NCBI RefSeq assembly: GCF_963662255.1
Contig: NC_085059.1
Span: forward strand, 12,867,234-12,931,233
DNA length: 64,000 nt
From: Cinclus cinclus
Lineage: Eukaryota > Chordata > Aves > Passeriformes > Cinclidae
Direction: 5' to 3'
The notes under the pieces were generated by a model. It saw only the letters and a list, made by a program, of their open reading frames with translations. It was not told the origin of the DNA and searched no databases. Positions within the stretch are counted from its first letter, which is position 1. Every line of letters begins with the position of its first letter. Positions 13,069 to 24,022 of the stretch are shown here, in pieces. Both the position numbers and the translations under genes were made by a program.

Positions 13069-13235
13069 TAGAATCACTGAATGGTTTGGTTTGGGTTGGA
13101 AGGGACTTTGAAGATCATCTGCTTCCAGCCCCTTGCCACGGGCAGGGACATTTTCCACTAGATCAGGTTGGTTGAAATTCCATTTAACCCAGCCTTGAGC
13201 ACGTCCAGCTGATGATGGGCTGACACAGCCTGAGA
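13069..13235 (-). mobile_element. CR1 LINE 3' tail
   Basis: The + strand reads as the reverse complement of a CR1 3' end. An AGAATCACTGAATGG tail is followed by the hallmark GGTTGGAAGGGACTTTGAAG segment, the GGGCAGGGACA block and a diverged CCAGCCTTGAGCACGTCCAG block. The match fades after about 13235. CR1 is the dominant avian non-LTR retrotransposon and most copies are 5'-truncated tails like this one. The element is non-autonomous and carries no coding capacity. Its orientation is opposite to the next CR1 about 1 kb away. Confidence 0.92.
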
Positions 13236-14299
13236 AGCCAAGAGAGGCCCCAGGTACTCCAGCACTCTCCTGCTTTTGAGTGGCAGCTTCTACCACAGAC
13301 TGATGTCAGGACAGTGTTCTGTGTCACTAATTGCTCTCTCCTCTACAGCAGGTCCCATGAGGAAACCTTGCTGCCTCCTGGCAAAGAGTCTGTGACCTTT
13401 CCAGGAGTAGAGAAGTGCCTGTACATTCACTAGAAATGATACTCACCTGTGATTTTCACAGATAAACCGTCATTTTAAGTTATCATTTGGGAAACCTGAG
13501 AAAATTAAGTTAGAACAATATTAATATTTTATGTCATATAATGATTCCAGTTCAATACTGGAGATCTCTCAACCACTCTTCACACTGTGCCTTCAAATCC
13601 ACAAGCAAAACAGTAAGGAGTTCTTACACACAAACATACATGTGGTGTTCAAGTAAATATTCTTCTTTGAAAGTATGAAAACTGTAAGTAGCAGGGGAAA
13701 AAATTTACTTAGAGAAAATGCATATTCCTCTTTTAAACTCCTATATAAGCTCCTAAAATCGGTCTTCCAAAAACTGATTTATTATTTCTGCACAATAGGC
13801 TGCCTGGCCTACTGCTGCTCAATGATTATTTTTATGTGAATTTCAAGTGCATCTCCTTTATTTAAAAATACATATTTTATTTTCTCCTTCATGCAGGAGT
13901 TTGCTGTTTTCTCAGCAGTAATTCCATTTGTCTGGGTGCCAGCACCACTGAAGCCAAACAAGGCTGTTCATTCTTCTGCAATTTGAGTCACAAGAAGAAT
14001 AAACCCAGACACCAAAGTGTCTCTGAGCACTGCACACTAAAAGCAGCCACTTGAGGTATTGTGCACACTCACGCAGGTTGTAAGATAAAAATTAGAAACC
14101 CTCCAAATCCCTACTCAGAGACACAATTGCAATTCACCTGTGCAATTTCATCTCTACATCTGTATTGGTGTTACCGTAACTCCTAATTGCTCAGATTAAT
14201 TCTTTATACTCTCATTTATACGTTAAAAATATTTTTCTACTTTTTTAAAAGAATATATTTTTTACAGGAAAAGTGATTGGACAAGGCTTTAACTTGAAA
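13236..14299. other. Unique spacer between CR1 tails
   Basis: AT-rich sequence with no recognised gene or repeat. It contains short T/A-rich runs (14226-14262) and a stretch around 13900-14040 of mixed composition. Nothing further can be supported. Confidence 0.5.
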
Positions 14300-14543
14300 G
14301 AGTATAAATTTAGATCAGATATTTAAAAAAACTTTTTCCCTGTGAGGGTGGTGAGGCCCTGGCACAGGGTGCCCAGAGAAGCTGTGGCTGCCCCATCCCT
14401 GGAATTAATTGTCCAAGGCCAGGTTGGATGGGGCTTGAAGCAGCCTGGGACAGTGGAAGGTGTCCTTGCCCATGGCAGGCGGGTTGGATGATTTTTTAAA
14501 GGTTTTTTTCTAACCTAAACCACTCTATGATTCTGTGATTCCA
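14300..14543 (+). mobile_element. CR1 LINE 3' tail
   Basis: A good match to remembered CR1 sense-strand 3' sequence. It runs in order from an ATAAATTTAGATCAGATAT segment through TGTGAGGGTGGTGAGGCCCT, CCCAGAGAAGCTGTGGCTGC, the GGCCAGGTTGGATGGGGCTT block and CCCATGGCAGGC. It ends with the ATTCTGTGATT terminal repeat. A small T-rich expansion interrupts it at about 14492-14510. The fragment covers the end of the ORF2 region and the 3' UTR and is dead. Confidence 0.95.
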
Positions 14544-16084
14544 GGGAAGAGCACATTGGCAGGCTTCAACTCCAGGACAATCGCCTTTGTTGTAGGACCA
14601 AGACAACTTCACTGACTTCATCAATTTTCATCTGAATCACAGAATCACATATCAGGAAATCTGGTTCATCAGCCTGATGTAATGGTATAGAAGGACTTTC
14701 AAGCAGAGTGATTCATCACAGGGACTGATTCCCAGGGCTCTGCTGTGTGAAAGGCTTGGCTGGATATGCTCCAGAATAGAGCAGGAGATAATAAATAGTA
14801 GACATGTTCAGTGAGCATCTTTTTATTTTTAAAGTCACCAATAAACACAATAAATATTTATGCTAAAACAATGTTTTAACAGCTTCTGAAAAACGAGAAA
14901 ATCCCAGTGTTGGGTAACAGCTGGCTGCTTCAAATCTAACACAGCTGATCAAGCAAAGCTGATGAAATTGAGGAAAACTGTGAAGATTGGTCTCAAAGTC
15001 ACACACACACAAATACAAAAAAAAAAAAAAGGTCTGTGGAGGAGAATTTCTGACAAAGAAAGTTTGATTTTGAGAGGGCAGAAAAAGAAATTACTACTTC
15101 AAACATCTCTTAACTGCAAAGAGATGACAGCAAATCAAGTGCCTGGTTGATGAAAAATTTGCCATAGATGAAAGGGATGAGTGGAAGGTATAGAGTCTCC
15201 AGCTGCCTGGTTTTGTCTGTAACTGCTGGTGGAATTTGGTCTTGGTCACGGGAGCCTTTGGAGATTCAGGGTGGGCAGGAACTGCATGAGCAGCAGGTGA
15301 GGCTGAAGTGGGGTGGATGAGGGTAAGACTTGATCTCAGGGCACAGATATTCAAGCATGGCTGCAACAGTGAAACAGCTCCTTGTACCTTGAAACTGGAT
15401 TTTTAACTTTTCTTCAGGCTCTGTGTTCCTAAGAAGTCAGCAACATTGGTAACACCCAACACATTTTATATATCACAACTAAGGAATTAACCCTACTTAG
15501 TAAAAGTGGTTTTTTCTTTTTAAATTACCTTATTTTTCTACTTCTGCTTGACATAGAGCCAAATAGCTCAGTGTCTAATAAAATAGAAGCTCTATAACTT
15601 CATCTAGTTGAAAGAGCTAAAAAAAGTTAAAAATGTATCAGTACAGATTTTCAGCAGCCCTGCTTTTGAAAGTAAAGCTTTTACATTAATTGCTGTATCC
15701 ACATGCTTACAGATTTGGAGATGTCCCAGAGAAGAGTTTCTAGGAATTGGAAGCCTCTGGCAGACTTCAGCAAAATATAATAGGTCAGAGCAGAAAAGTC
15801 CATTAATACTCTGCCCATCCCATTGTGAAAAGAAAAATGGCTTCAGTAAATGGATATTAAATCAAGACCCTAAGAAAGGGAAAAATTACATTACCTTCTG
15901 ATTTCAAATCTTTACAAACAGGATAGAAAAATGGATTGCACACATCTTTGGCTCAGAGGCATCTCACTCCCTTTCAAACCTTCAAATTTGCATTTTGTAG
16001 GCAAATTTTCTAGTGCATTTTCTTGCACTTCAGTGGCATCCACAGAGCAAGTGAACCTGGGAGCTGACACACAATAAGTTCCAT
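14544..16084. other. Unique spacer, CA run and A-run
   Basis: No gene is recognised. A short CA dinucleotide run lies at 15001-15010, followed by a 14-base A-run at 15017-15030. A fragment near 14634-14650 (CTGAATCACAGAATCAC) resembles the terminus of a minus-strand CR1 but is too short to call. The reverse-strand open frame at 15094-15366 shows no known motif. Confidence 0.5.
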
Positions 16085-16296
16085 CTGAATATGATGAAAA
16101 AACTTCCTTACTGTGAGGGTGACAGAGCACTGGAAGAGACTGAGCAGGAGGATTGTGGAGTTTCATTCCCTGGAGATGTTCAAGAGCCACGTGGAGATGA
16201 TCCTGGGCACCCTGTGACAGATGAACCTGCTTTGGCAGGGGGGTTGTGCTGAATGGTCTCCAGAGGTCCCTTCCAGCTTCAACCCTCCTGTGATTA
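16085..16296 (+). mobile_element. CR1 LINE 3' tail, different subfamily
   Basis: Sense-strand CR1 tail with the segments AACTTCCTTACTGTGAGGGT, GACAGAGCACTGGAA, CCCTGGAGATGTTCAAGA, GATGAACCTGCTTTGGCAGG and CCAGAGGTCCCTTCCAGC. It ends in a degraded CTGTGATTAAGG terminus. The GACAGAGCAC and CAGAGGTCCC forms mark a subfamily distinct from the element at 14300-14543. It is 5'-truncated and non-coding. The overlapping reverse-strand open frame is incidental. Confidence 0.93.
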
Positions 16297-19200
16297 AGGG
16301 ATTTAAGAAGCTGGCAGGATCAGGACACAGAGCACATTGGGGCAGTGGGTTCTATTACAGTTTTCCAAGTATTTATTTTCAAAGCCTATGGTGACCATTC
16401 TGCTATAGTGGAGGTTTTGAAGAGATTGATGAATCTTGTTTACACTGGAAAGGATATATTTTTCTATTGCTGAAACCACACAGATTGCATATTAAAGCCA
16501 CTAGTATTTAATATTTCATTTGAAAATTTCTTAGCTGTAGAAACTACCTGGCAAGTGTCCTTTTCTGTTCAAGACATACTTTAATCCAGAAGGCATTTTG
16601 GACTTTTGGTTCCATTTAAGTGGATTTTTTGCCATATTTTTATGAAGACCTAAAATACTGGCTTGTTATTATCCACCTTACCTCACGTGGAAATGAAAAT
16701 CAGAAAATAATCTAGTACATGGAGACTAATCATCAAGTAAGAGGAAGATGGGAACTAGACAAACCAAAGTGCTCTGGCGCAGGACAAGATAAATACTTGT
16801 CCCCAGGGAGATGACAAGTTGTACTTTGCTTGGCAGCCAGGAAAGACACCAGTATACATCAGAGGAAAGAGCCCAATTAAAGCAATTAAAGAAACACTGA
16901 TCAGGAGTTGACCAAGTTGAAAGCTTTTCAAAATGAAGAGTTATGTTCATGACTGATGACAATTCCTGTGTGCTGGGGTATTTAATATATTTTGTCTCTT
17001 GATACAGATTCTCTTTGATCAGTCTGGGAATAGTATGTAAGCATAAATATTGCTGTAATATAATTCATACAAGTATACTCCATTACAAGTTAGTCAAGAA
17101 TTTCTACAGTGAATTTGGGTTAAGAGAATAAGTTAGAATAATATTTCTGCATCTTGTATCTTTCTTGGTAATAATTTGAGAGTTTTGTTACTAAAATCAC
17201 AAATCTTGTTGTGTTCATCATAAAGGCAATGTGAGAAAATCAAAACTAACGGCTCTCTCAGTTTTGAATTATTTTTAATTCAGGAGAAAGAATTATTCCC
17301 CTTCCCAGAAACAGGACGGGGTGGATTACCTGTAGTTGCCTCAGGTGATAGCCTAGGTGCAATCACAAAGAGAAAATCCTTTAAAACTCTGCAAACGAGC
17401 CTGATTTCACAAAGTTCCTCTTTTTCCTTTTGCTTCTCCACACAGAAGCAAAACTTAGCTTGGATGGAAGTTGTTTGCATCTTACTCTAGTACATTTACC
17501 ATGGCACAGCCATCTGTTTCCAGCCTGCTGGCTGTAATAGTAAAACACTGGAAAACAGGAAAACACTGACCCCACAGGCTCCCTGCATCAGTGGGGGACA
17601 GAGTGGGCTTGGGCTCTGTGCACTCTGTGTGCCATTTGAGCTTTACTGCATTGGCAGTACTGGAAGGACACACTGTGAAAAAGCCCAGCACTGAATATCC
17701 CACCATGCTTCAATAAGTAAGGAAAGGGAAGTCAGCATTATAGACTCTAAACATGCCATAAACTCAGTGGGAAAAACCTTTCTGATGATTTCCTAGGAGG
17801 TATGGAAAGGTTAATGCAATTATTCACTTATATGATTTCATTGCAGCTTCTTGTCCTCCTCCTGACTCCACCAAACCTCTCTCTACCCCAGTCAGAGCCA
17901 ACCACCAAACCTATAACAAATCCTTCACATCACACCACTGTTTTGAGAGGGAGAGAGTCAGGCATCCCAAATTAGACAAAAGCATCCTTAAGCACTTGCT
18001 TAATTAAAACACTGAGTATTGGGAGTTAAATATGTCTTTAAATGCTTTGTTCAGTTGTGCCACAAAGCAGAATGCCACTTTCCAGACCAAATTTCAGCTA
18101 TCATTTTCTTCCCTACAGCCTTGTGAGCAGTCTCCAGCCAAGCTGTTACACAGGTTCCTTGGAACACATCAGGACCTGATTCCCTGCCAGCTGCAGCTGC
18201 TGCAGCTTGGAAAATGCCTTTGACTCACACGCCAGCCCCCAAATAGCTTTTCCTGCCCCAGGGTCCTCTTCCACTAATAAACACAAATTACAGGGGTTTG
18301 CCTTTAGATTTAAATTTTCCTTATCAGCCTTATGGAAGCATAGAAACAACATCTAAAATTTTTTGGAGCAGTCATTTTCAACATGGAGATGTTTCTATAT
18401 CAAACATTGTGCCATGGAGTATTCAAAGTTAAACAGTGCAATTTTTATTACAAATTTATAAGCTCTAATGCCTTTTGTCAGCTTCCCTTAAAGCACCAGC
18501 CTTTCTGCAGATTAATTGGGTTTTAACCAGCTCTCAGAGTACCAGTGAAAGGACCTGTGTTCCTTAATCCCACTGTAGCTCCTGTACTAGGGAAGGGGAA
18601 GAGTAAACAGTCCAATATTCAACAGTTTGGGGGTTTCTTCTTCCCTTGAAAGAGCAGGGTTTTTTTTCAAAATAATCCCTCTTCCCTATCCTTCTGCTTG
18701 ACATACCTTCTGAAGATTCAGTATGAGCAGACTGAGAAGCACAGCTATATGCTCTACACACGGCACAGGTACTGCAAACATGTGGTTTCAATAATAATTC
18801 CCAAAGCAATTTCCAACATTTCTTTGAATATACTACACACAGCTTTTAAGGATTTCCATTAAGCTCATCTAGCAAGAAACAATCTACAGAACACCAGTCA
18901 CCCACAAGAAAATAACAAAATCTACATAAATATATTGCAGAAAACATAATACCGAAATATGGATTTTTAATATTGTGAATCAGAAGATTTAAAAGGGGAG
19001 AAAGAAAATAACCCACAAAAAAAGTCAGAAAATGTCCTTTAGCAGTTAAGAAACACCTGTGATTAATTCTGGCAAGGCAGGTATTCTGGGAAGGGCTTGT
19101 GGGGGTTTTCTGGTTGCTGGCAGCTCTGTGATGATGCTTTTGGTGGTTCAGGACGGGATTGGGCTCAGTAGTCCCTTGGATGCTCAGCATGGCACAAAGC

Positions 19201-22200
19201 CTGGAGGCACTGACCTGCTTGCGTGGATGTGGTGAGCTGGATGAAACTGGTTGGGAACCCCTTTATTTCTGATTTAGGCACTGTCGAGTTTCCTCTACTT
19301 AAAAAGTGAATTATCCTGATTTGTATTCTAATAAAGCCTTGGTTTAGACGGAGAGAATGTTGATCTTTGCAGGGAGCTGCTGTTGCACAAGGCAGAGTGC
19401 TGGCCTGGGGTCTGCTCCCATTAGGAAGCAGTGATTGAATGAATGTTGCTTTTAAACAAATGTCTTACTAAACCTGATTTAAAATGTTGTGGGAGGACAG
19501 TAGGTAATGTGATCCTGTAATCTGACAAATTTTCAAACTAAATACAAAATTCTTAGCTCTGCAGGTTCTTATGGGTGTTTATGTATTGTATGCTCTAGAG
19601 CTACAATATTTCTGAATTGTAAGTGCCAACAGGAGAACACAAGTAATTTTCATGCAAAAAAATTACTTTGGTTGGTACTTTGTTCCTTTTCCTGTCACTT
19701 GGAAATGATAGTATTGCTGAAGACTGCAACAAATTAATGCATATTTCCAAGCTGGATGCATGTTTTTAACCATAACAAGGAATGCTTATTAGTTATTAAA
19801 AAGGGGGTTTATCAAACGTTGTTATATTTAGTATATTTAATTGGTATTAATGTCTGGGTTTCTTAAGGGGGCGAATGAAGAAACTGGAAAGTGACTTAAT
19901 TTTAGGTTTTTCACTCTGTTTACTAAAACTGTAAATTTAAAGAAAAAAAGAATAGTGTTAAGGAAGAACATGGCAGCAAAAGCATCTGTGCAGCTGCACC
20001 TCTGTGCTTGAGCACTTGGAAGTTGCTGCTGAACAAGCAGAGGTTTGATGGCTCAAAATCAACACCAGCTTTGACTTGAAGAAAAGGGCTGGAGCAGCGA
20101 GGAGAATGCTGCCTTCCCCCTCTGGGCAATGGCAGAAATCTTCCATGGAGCTCTCAGCAGATTGTCGATCACTTAAAGGGAGTTTGGAGTTTTTGAAAGA
20201 AGAAAGAGGTTTTGGGAAATGAGGTTCTGGAATTAAGTTTTCCAGCAGGAATTTTAAAGTAAGTTTAATTTATAGAAGCAGTGACACAAATTGGCTGCTG
20301 AGGCCTGGATTCCAGGGCCTTGGAGGTACAGCTTGGTCCTGTGCTCCCATGTTGCTTTTTCCAGCTGCAAGGAAATGAAAGATCCTGGCTACAGCAAAAT
20401 AGGGAAAAAAGTGAATACTATTTCTATAACTGCAGATTTTAACAGGCTCATGTAAAATGAGAGTTACGAAAAACATTTTTTGCTTTCTTTTTAACTTACT
20501 TTCTGGGATTGGTGTGGGATCATAATTGTAGATTAGTTTATTAAATCCTCCAAGTAATATGCTGTAGCGTATATTGATAATGCCCAGATGAGTAAGTAAA
20601 TCAGAGGGTTAACAGCCTGAGAAGTTTTACAGTGTTTGCAATGCATAGCTGGTTCTAAAAGCTACTTCACAAGGCAGCTGGTGAGGATACAATGATGCTG
20701 CACAAGAAAAAGATTGCTATCCAGCTGTCAACTGTCCTACATGTTTTCATCCATCAAGTGCTTTAAAGGGGCACCTTCCTACGCAGCTGTAATTTAAGCC
20801 TCAGAGCTATGACATCCTAGGTCCATTTTATGCAAATATGTATTATCTATATGCCATAAAACCCTCTTGATCTCCCTAGTGTCATCTTGAAAATTGAAAA
20901 ATTCAATAGATTTTTCTATCCCAACTACACAGATATATATAGAAGAGCATTTCCTGGCTAAAGAGTTCCCCTGAGTAGTAAATATCTACCGTTCTTTTCT
21001 TGGGTTTTCTTCCTTGCTTTTGCCTTTATGGATTTTATCACAGTTCTTACAATAAATCTTGTGTGCATTTGCAACAATAGCTCTGCAGAGAGATTGGTTG
21101 CTCCCTCCTTTCCAACTATTCCAACACTCAGGATTAGATTGTTCATAGTTAAGAGTAAGACCACAGACATATAAAATGAGCTGTCCTATTTTTCCTACTG
21201 TTGCTTTCATTAAAAATTCTTCCTGTTTCATTTTCTCCAAGCTTATCTCTGAAAGGCATACTTTTAAGAATATGTCTACTTTCATTAAAATAATACTTTT
21301 TGCAGTTAAACATAAATCTGGAAGTCTGAAAAGATCAGACTATCAAGATGAAAAAAAGCTCATTTTATCTCCCATAGCTTGTGATGTTCAGTAAACCTGC
21401 AAATGCTTCAGTAGCAATCAGGGAATAGTCCTAAGCCAATTTTGATTACTCTTGCAAGTGTTTTTAGCTGTATTTAAGTATTTGGATAATTTAATATGTG
21501 ATGTCTAACAGCCATATCTGACTGCGGCCTGCCAAATATTCATTGAACTTACTGACTTCCTTGGTAATAAATATTCATGAAGCAGTGGTAACTGGGATTC
21601 ATGTTTTAAGATTAGAATGAGTGTTAAAAGCCAGATGTTGTCTTGCAGTGAGCTGTTCTCTGCACCTTCCAAGGAGAGTGATGGAGCAGAGCTGAGGCAG
21701 CAGGAGCAGGGCTGATCTCTGCTCCGGCATTTTGAAGCTCTTGCCAAGAGACTGGATGGCATTTTTAAACATGAGTTAGCAGCAGGAACATGAGCTGGAT
21801 TGGGAGTAAGTGTGTAATGCAAGTTGAATGCTATTGCCACAGTATTCCTAGCCTTTCTGATGATGCTTTTATGGGATGTGCTGGATCTCTGCCAACGTTG
21901 TGTTTATTGGGACCCTTGGCTGGAAAGGAAGAGAGCAGGAGGCTGGTCCCAGCCCATCCTGGCTCATTGATGTGATGATGTTCATGCCAGTGTGCACAGG
22001 GGCTACACCCAGCCTTTTAGTCTTCTGTGGCTTAACCTGATGTCCACAGAAGCTGAAATGCTGAGATAAACCCTGAACTTTGGCTTATGGTCAGCCTTAA
22101 TAACTGACTTGAGTCTGAAGGACCACGGTAAATACTTCTGAGTGTATTAGTATTGACCTGGCTGCAAGATCAGTGCCTGTGGTTCAGCTGGGAATGGATT

Positions 22201-23147
22201 TGAACAAATCCGTGTGGCCCTGCATGTATTTTATAATACCATGTTTAATGAGCTGTTCATTCTCTTTGTTGCAACTGTATGAAACCAAATACATTGTCTG
22301 CTCCCAGAACAGATAAATCCTGGTGCTGTTTCTCTATTTAGCTGACACTGTCTAACAGCAACACTCTGCCCTTGCTCTCAAGGTGTGTGTAGGAGTCCTT
22401 CAGCTTAATTTTGCATTCTCTTAACACCATGCTTCTTTTAAATGTTTTCTGTCATTGTTGCAGCTTGTATTTTGTAGACCTGTGTCCATGCTGATACAGC
22501 CGGGTGCAAGGAACACAAATTCACCTCTGTTTTGCTGTTCATTTTTTTCTAGATCTCTACTGCAATTCACAAATCCACACCAAAGTCACTTTTCCACCGT
22601 CAGTACTTCCCAGGTTCTCTTGCCACTTACTTGGGAAGCACTCTTGACAGGAAGGGCAGACATTCTTGAGGAAGAAGTAGTGTGTAGGGGAGAGTGTTCA
22701 CATAAAGCTGAAATTAGTAAGTAGATGAGTTTATGATACTCTTGAGTAAAGAGCTAATCAGTAAAAAGCACACTTTAACAAAAACACTCATCCTTTATAA
22801 GTGCAGGGACTTGTCTGTGGCTGGAAGAGAAAAAACGTGTGAGAAACTTGCTTTTGTTGTGTTAACAGTGCTCTTATGGTAAAAGTTAAGTTTAAAGGCA
22901 ATCTTCGAGATGAATTTTCCAGAAATGTGTTGTAAATATTTTTGTACTTAGAACAAGCAAAATAAGTAGGGATGGTTACAGGATATGTTGTTGGAAGAAT
23001 GTTTCTTTTCCACTACTGGTGTGGGGTATTTTTATGCTTTGGGGTTTTGTTTTTTTTGTTTTATGCAAAACAGCCTAAAGGGCCACAGCTGCTACCAATT
23101 TACCAATTGGACAGGCTGGCATTAGGGACGGTACACTGCTACAATGA
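16297..23147. other. Unique AT-rich sequence, no recognised gene
   Basis: About 6.9 kb with no recognisable gene, RNA or transposon. Open frames are short (up to 114 codons on the minus strand at 18846-19190) and lack known domains. Bases 21500-21620 contain repeated AATATTCAT words in an otherwise repeat-free segment, which could be regulatory but is unproven. No CpG-rich promoter is visible. Confidence 0.5.
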
Positions 23148-23195
23148 CTTTTCTCTTTTCTTTTTTTCTTTCCTCTCTCTCTTTTTTTTTTTTTT
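23148..23195 (+). repeat. 48-nt pure pyrimidine tract
   Basis: An uninterrupted C/T run that starts as mixed CT sequence and ends in a long T-run, followed at once by AATAAATATATTT. Such a tract could serve as a splice-acceptor pyrimidine run or be simple-sequence drift. No coding frame with known motifs follows it. Confidence 0.85.
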
Positions 23196-23752
23196 AATAA
23201 ATATATTTCTACATTCAATGACATTTCTGAGACCCTCCCCAAGCAGTCTCTTTCTCCATGGAGAGGCTTCCTTATAGCTGTCCTATCAATGAAAAATGGG
23301 ACTTCTTAAGTCTTCATCAAGTGCAGTGGATGGCCCATGCAAGCTGGGCCATAACTCTTAAATGCCATTTTGCAGTCCTTGTTTCACTTGGTATTTATAT
23401 TCTAATGGTTGTATTCCTTTTAGCCAAGCAAGGCAGGTTACTTGTTATTCCAAAGTTACCAAAAACTAACTCCTTCTGTGTATCTGTCCTTCATTCTGTC
23501 TGTCCTGGGTTTTTCTTTGCAGTGAGACAGATTCTTCCTTTTTATGTTGTTGGCTTTGTTACTGGCTATGATATTCAACCCCAAACTGTAGATAGCCACT
23601 ATAAAATAATGTCCTAAGCAGCTGTAAGCAGAGTGCGATTTCATTGCTTGCCTGTGGTGCATGCTGCTGTCTCCATGGGGTTTCCCTGGTACTGGGGGAA
23701 AAGCACCCCCACAGAAATGAATTTTCTTGGCAATGTCCTTGCCCATTGCACT

Positions 23753-24022
23753 CATAGCCATAGAACTGGTTAGATTGGAAAAGATCTCTAAGATCCTCAA
23801 GTCCAACCATTAACCTAGCAGTACTGGGCGCAGCACTAACCCACGTCCCTAAGCACAAAATCTACTTGTTTTTTAAATTGCTCCAGGAATGGTGACCCCA
23901 GCACTGCCCTGGGCAGCCTCTCTTGACCTCACTTTCAGTGAAGAAATGCTTCCTAATTTCCAGTCTAAACCTCCCCTGGTACAACATGAGGCTATGTCCT
24001 CTTGTCCTGTGAACACCTAGTT
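23753..24022 (-). mobile_element. CR1 LINE 3' fragment
   Basis: The + strand reads as antisense CR1. The segments are TTGGAAAAGATCTCTAAGAT, CAAGTCCAACCATTAACC, CCACGTCCCTAAGCAC, GGAATGGTGACCCCAGCACT, CAGTGAAGAAATGCTTCCTA and CTAAACCTCCCCTGG, closing with TCCTCTTGTCCTGTG. This is the CR1 class with the 'AAGATCATCGAGTCCAACC' style of 3' end, different from the tails at 13-16 kb. The order is collinear over about 270 bases. It is 5'-truncated and carries no intact frame. Confidence 0.95.

Noticed and set aside
14634..14680. Possible CR1 terminus on the minus strand (AATCACAGAATCAC)
   Set aside because: Only about 15 bases resemble the CR1 terminal repeat and the expected TTGGAAGGGACC-type segment is missing.
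23456..23858. Two overlapping minus-strand frames of 99-116 codons
   Set aside because: They partly overlap the CR1 fragment, match no known protein, and the CR1 portion is read in a non-coding frame.
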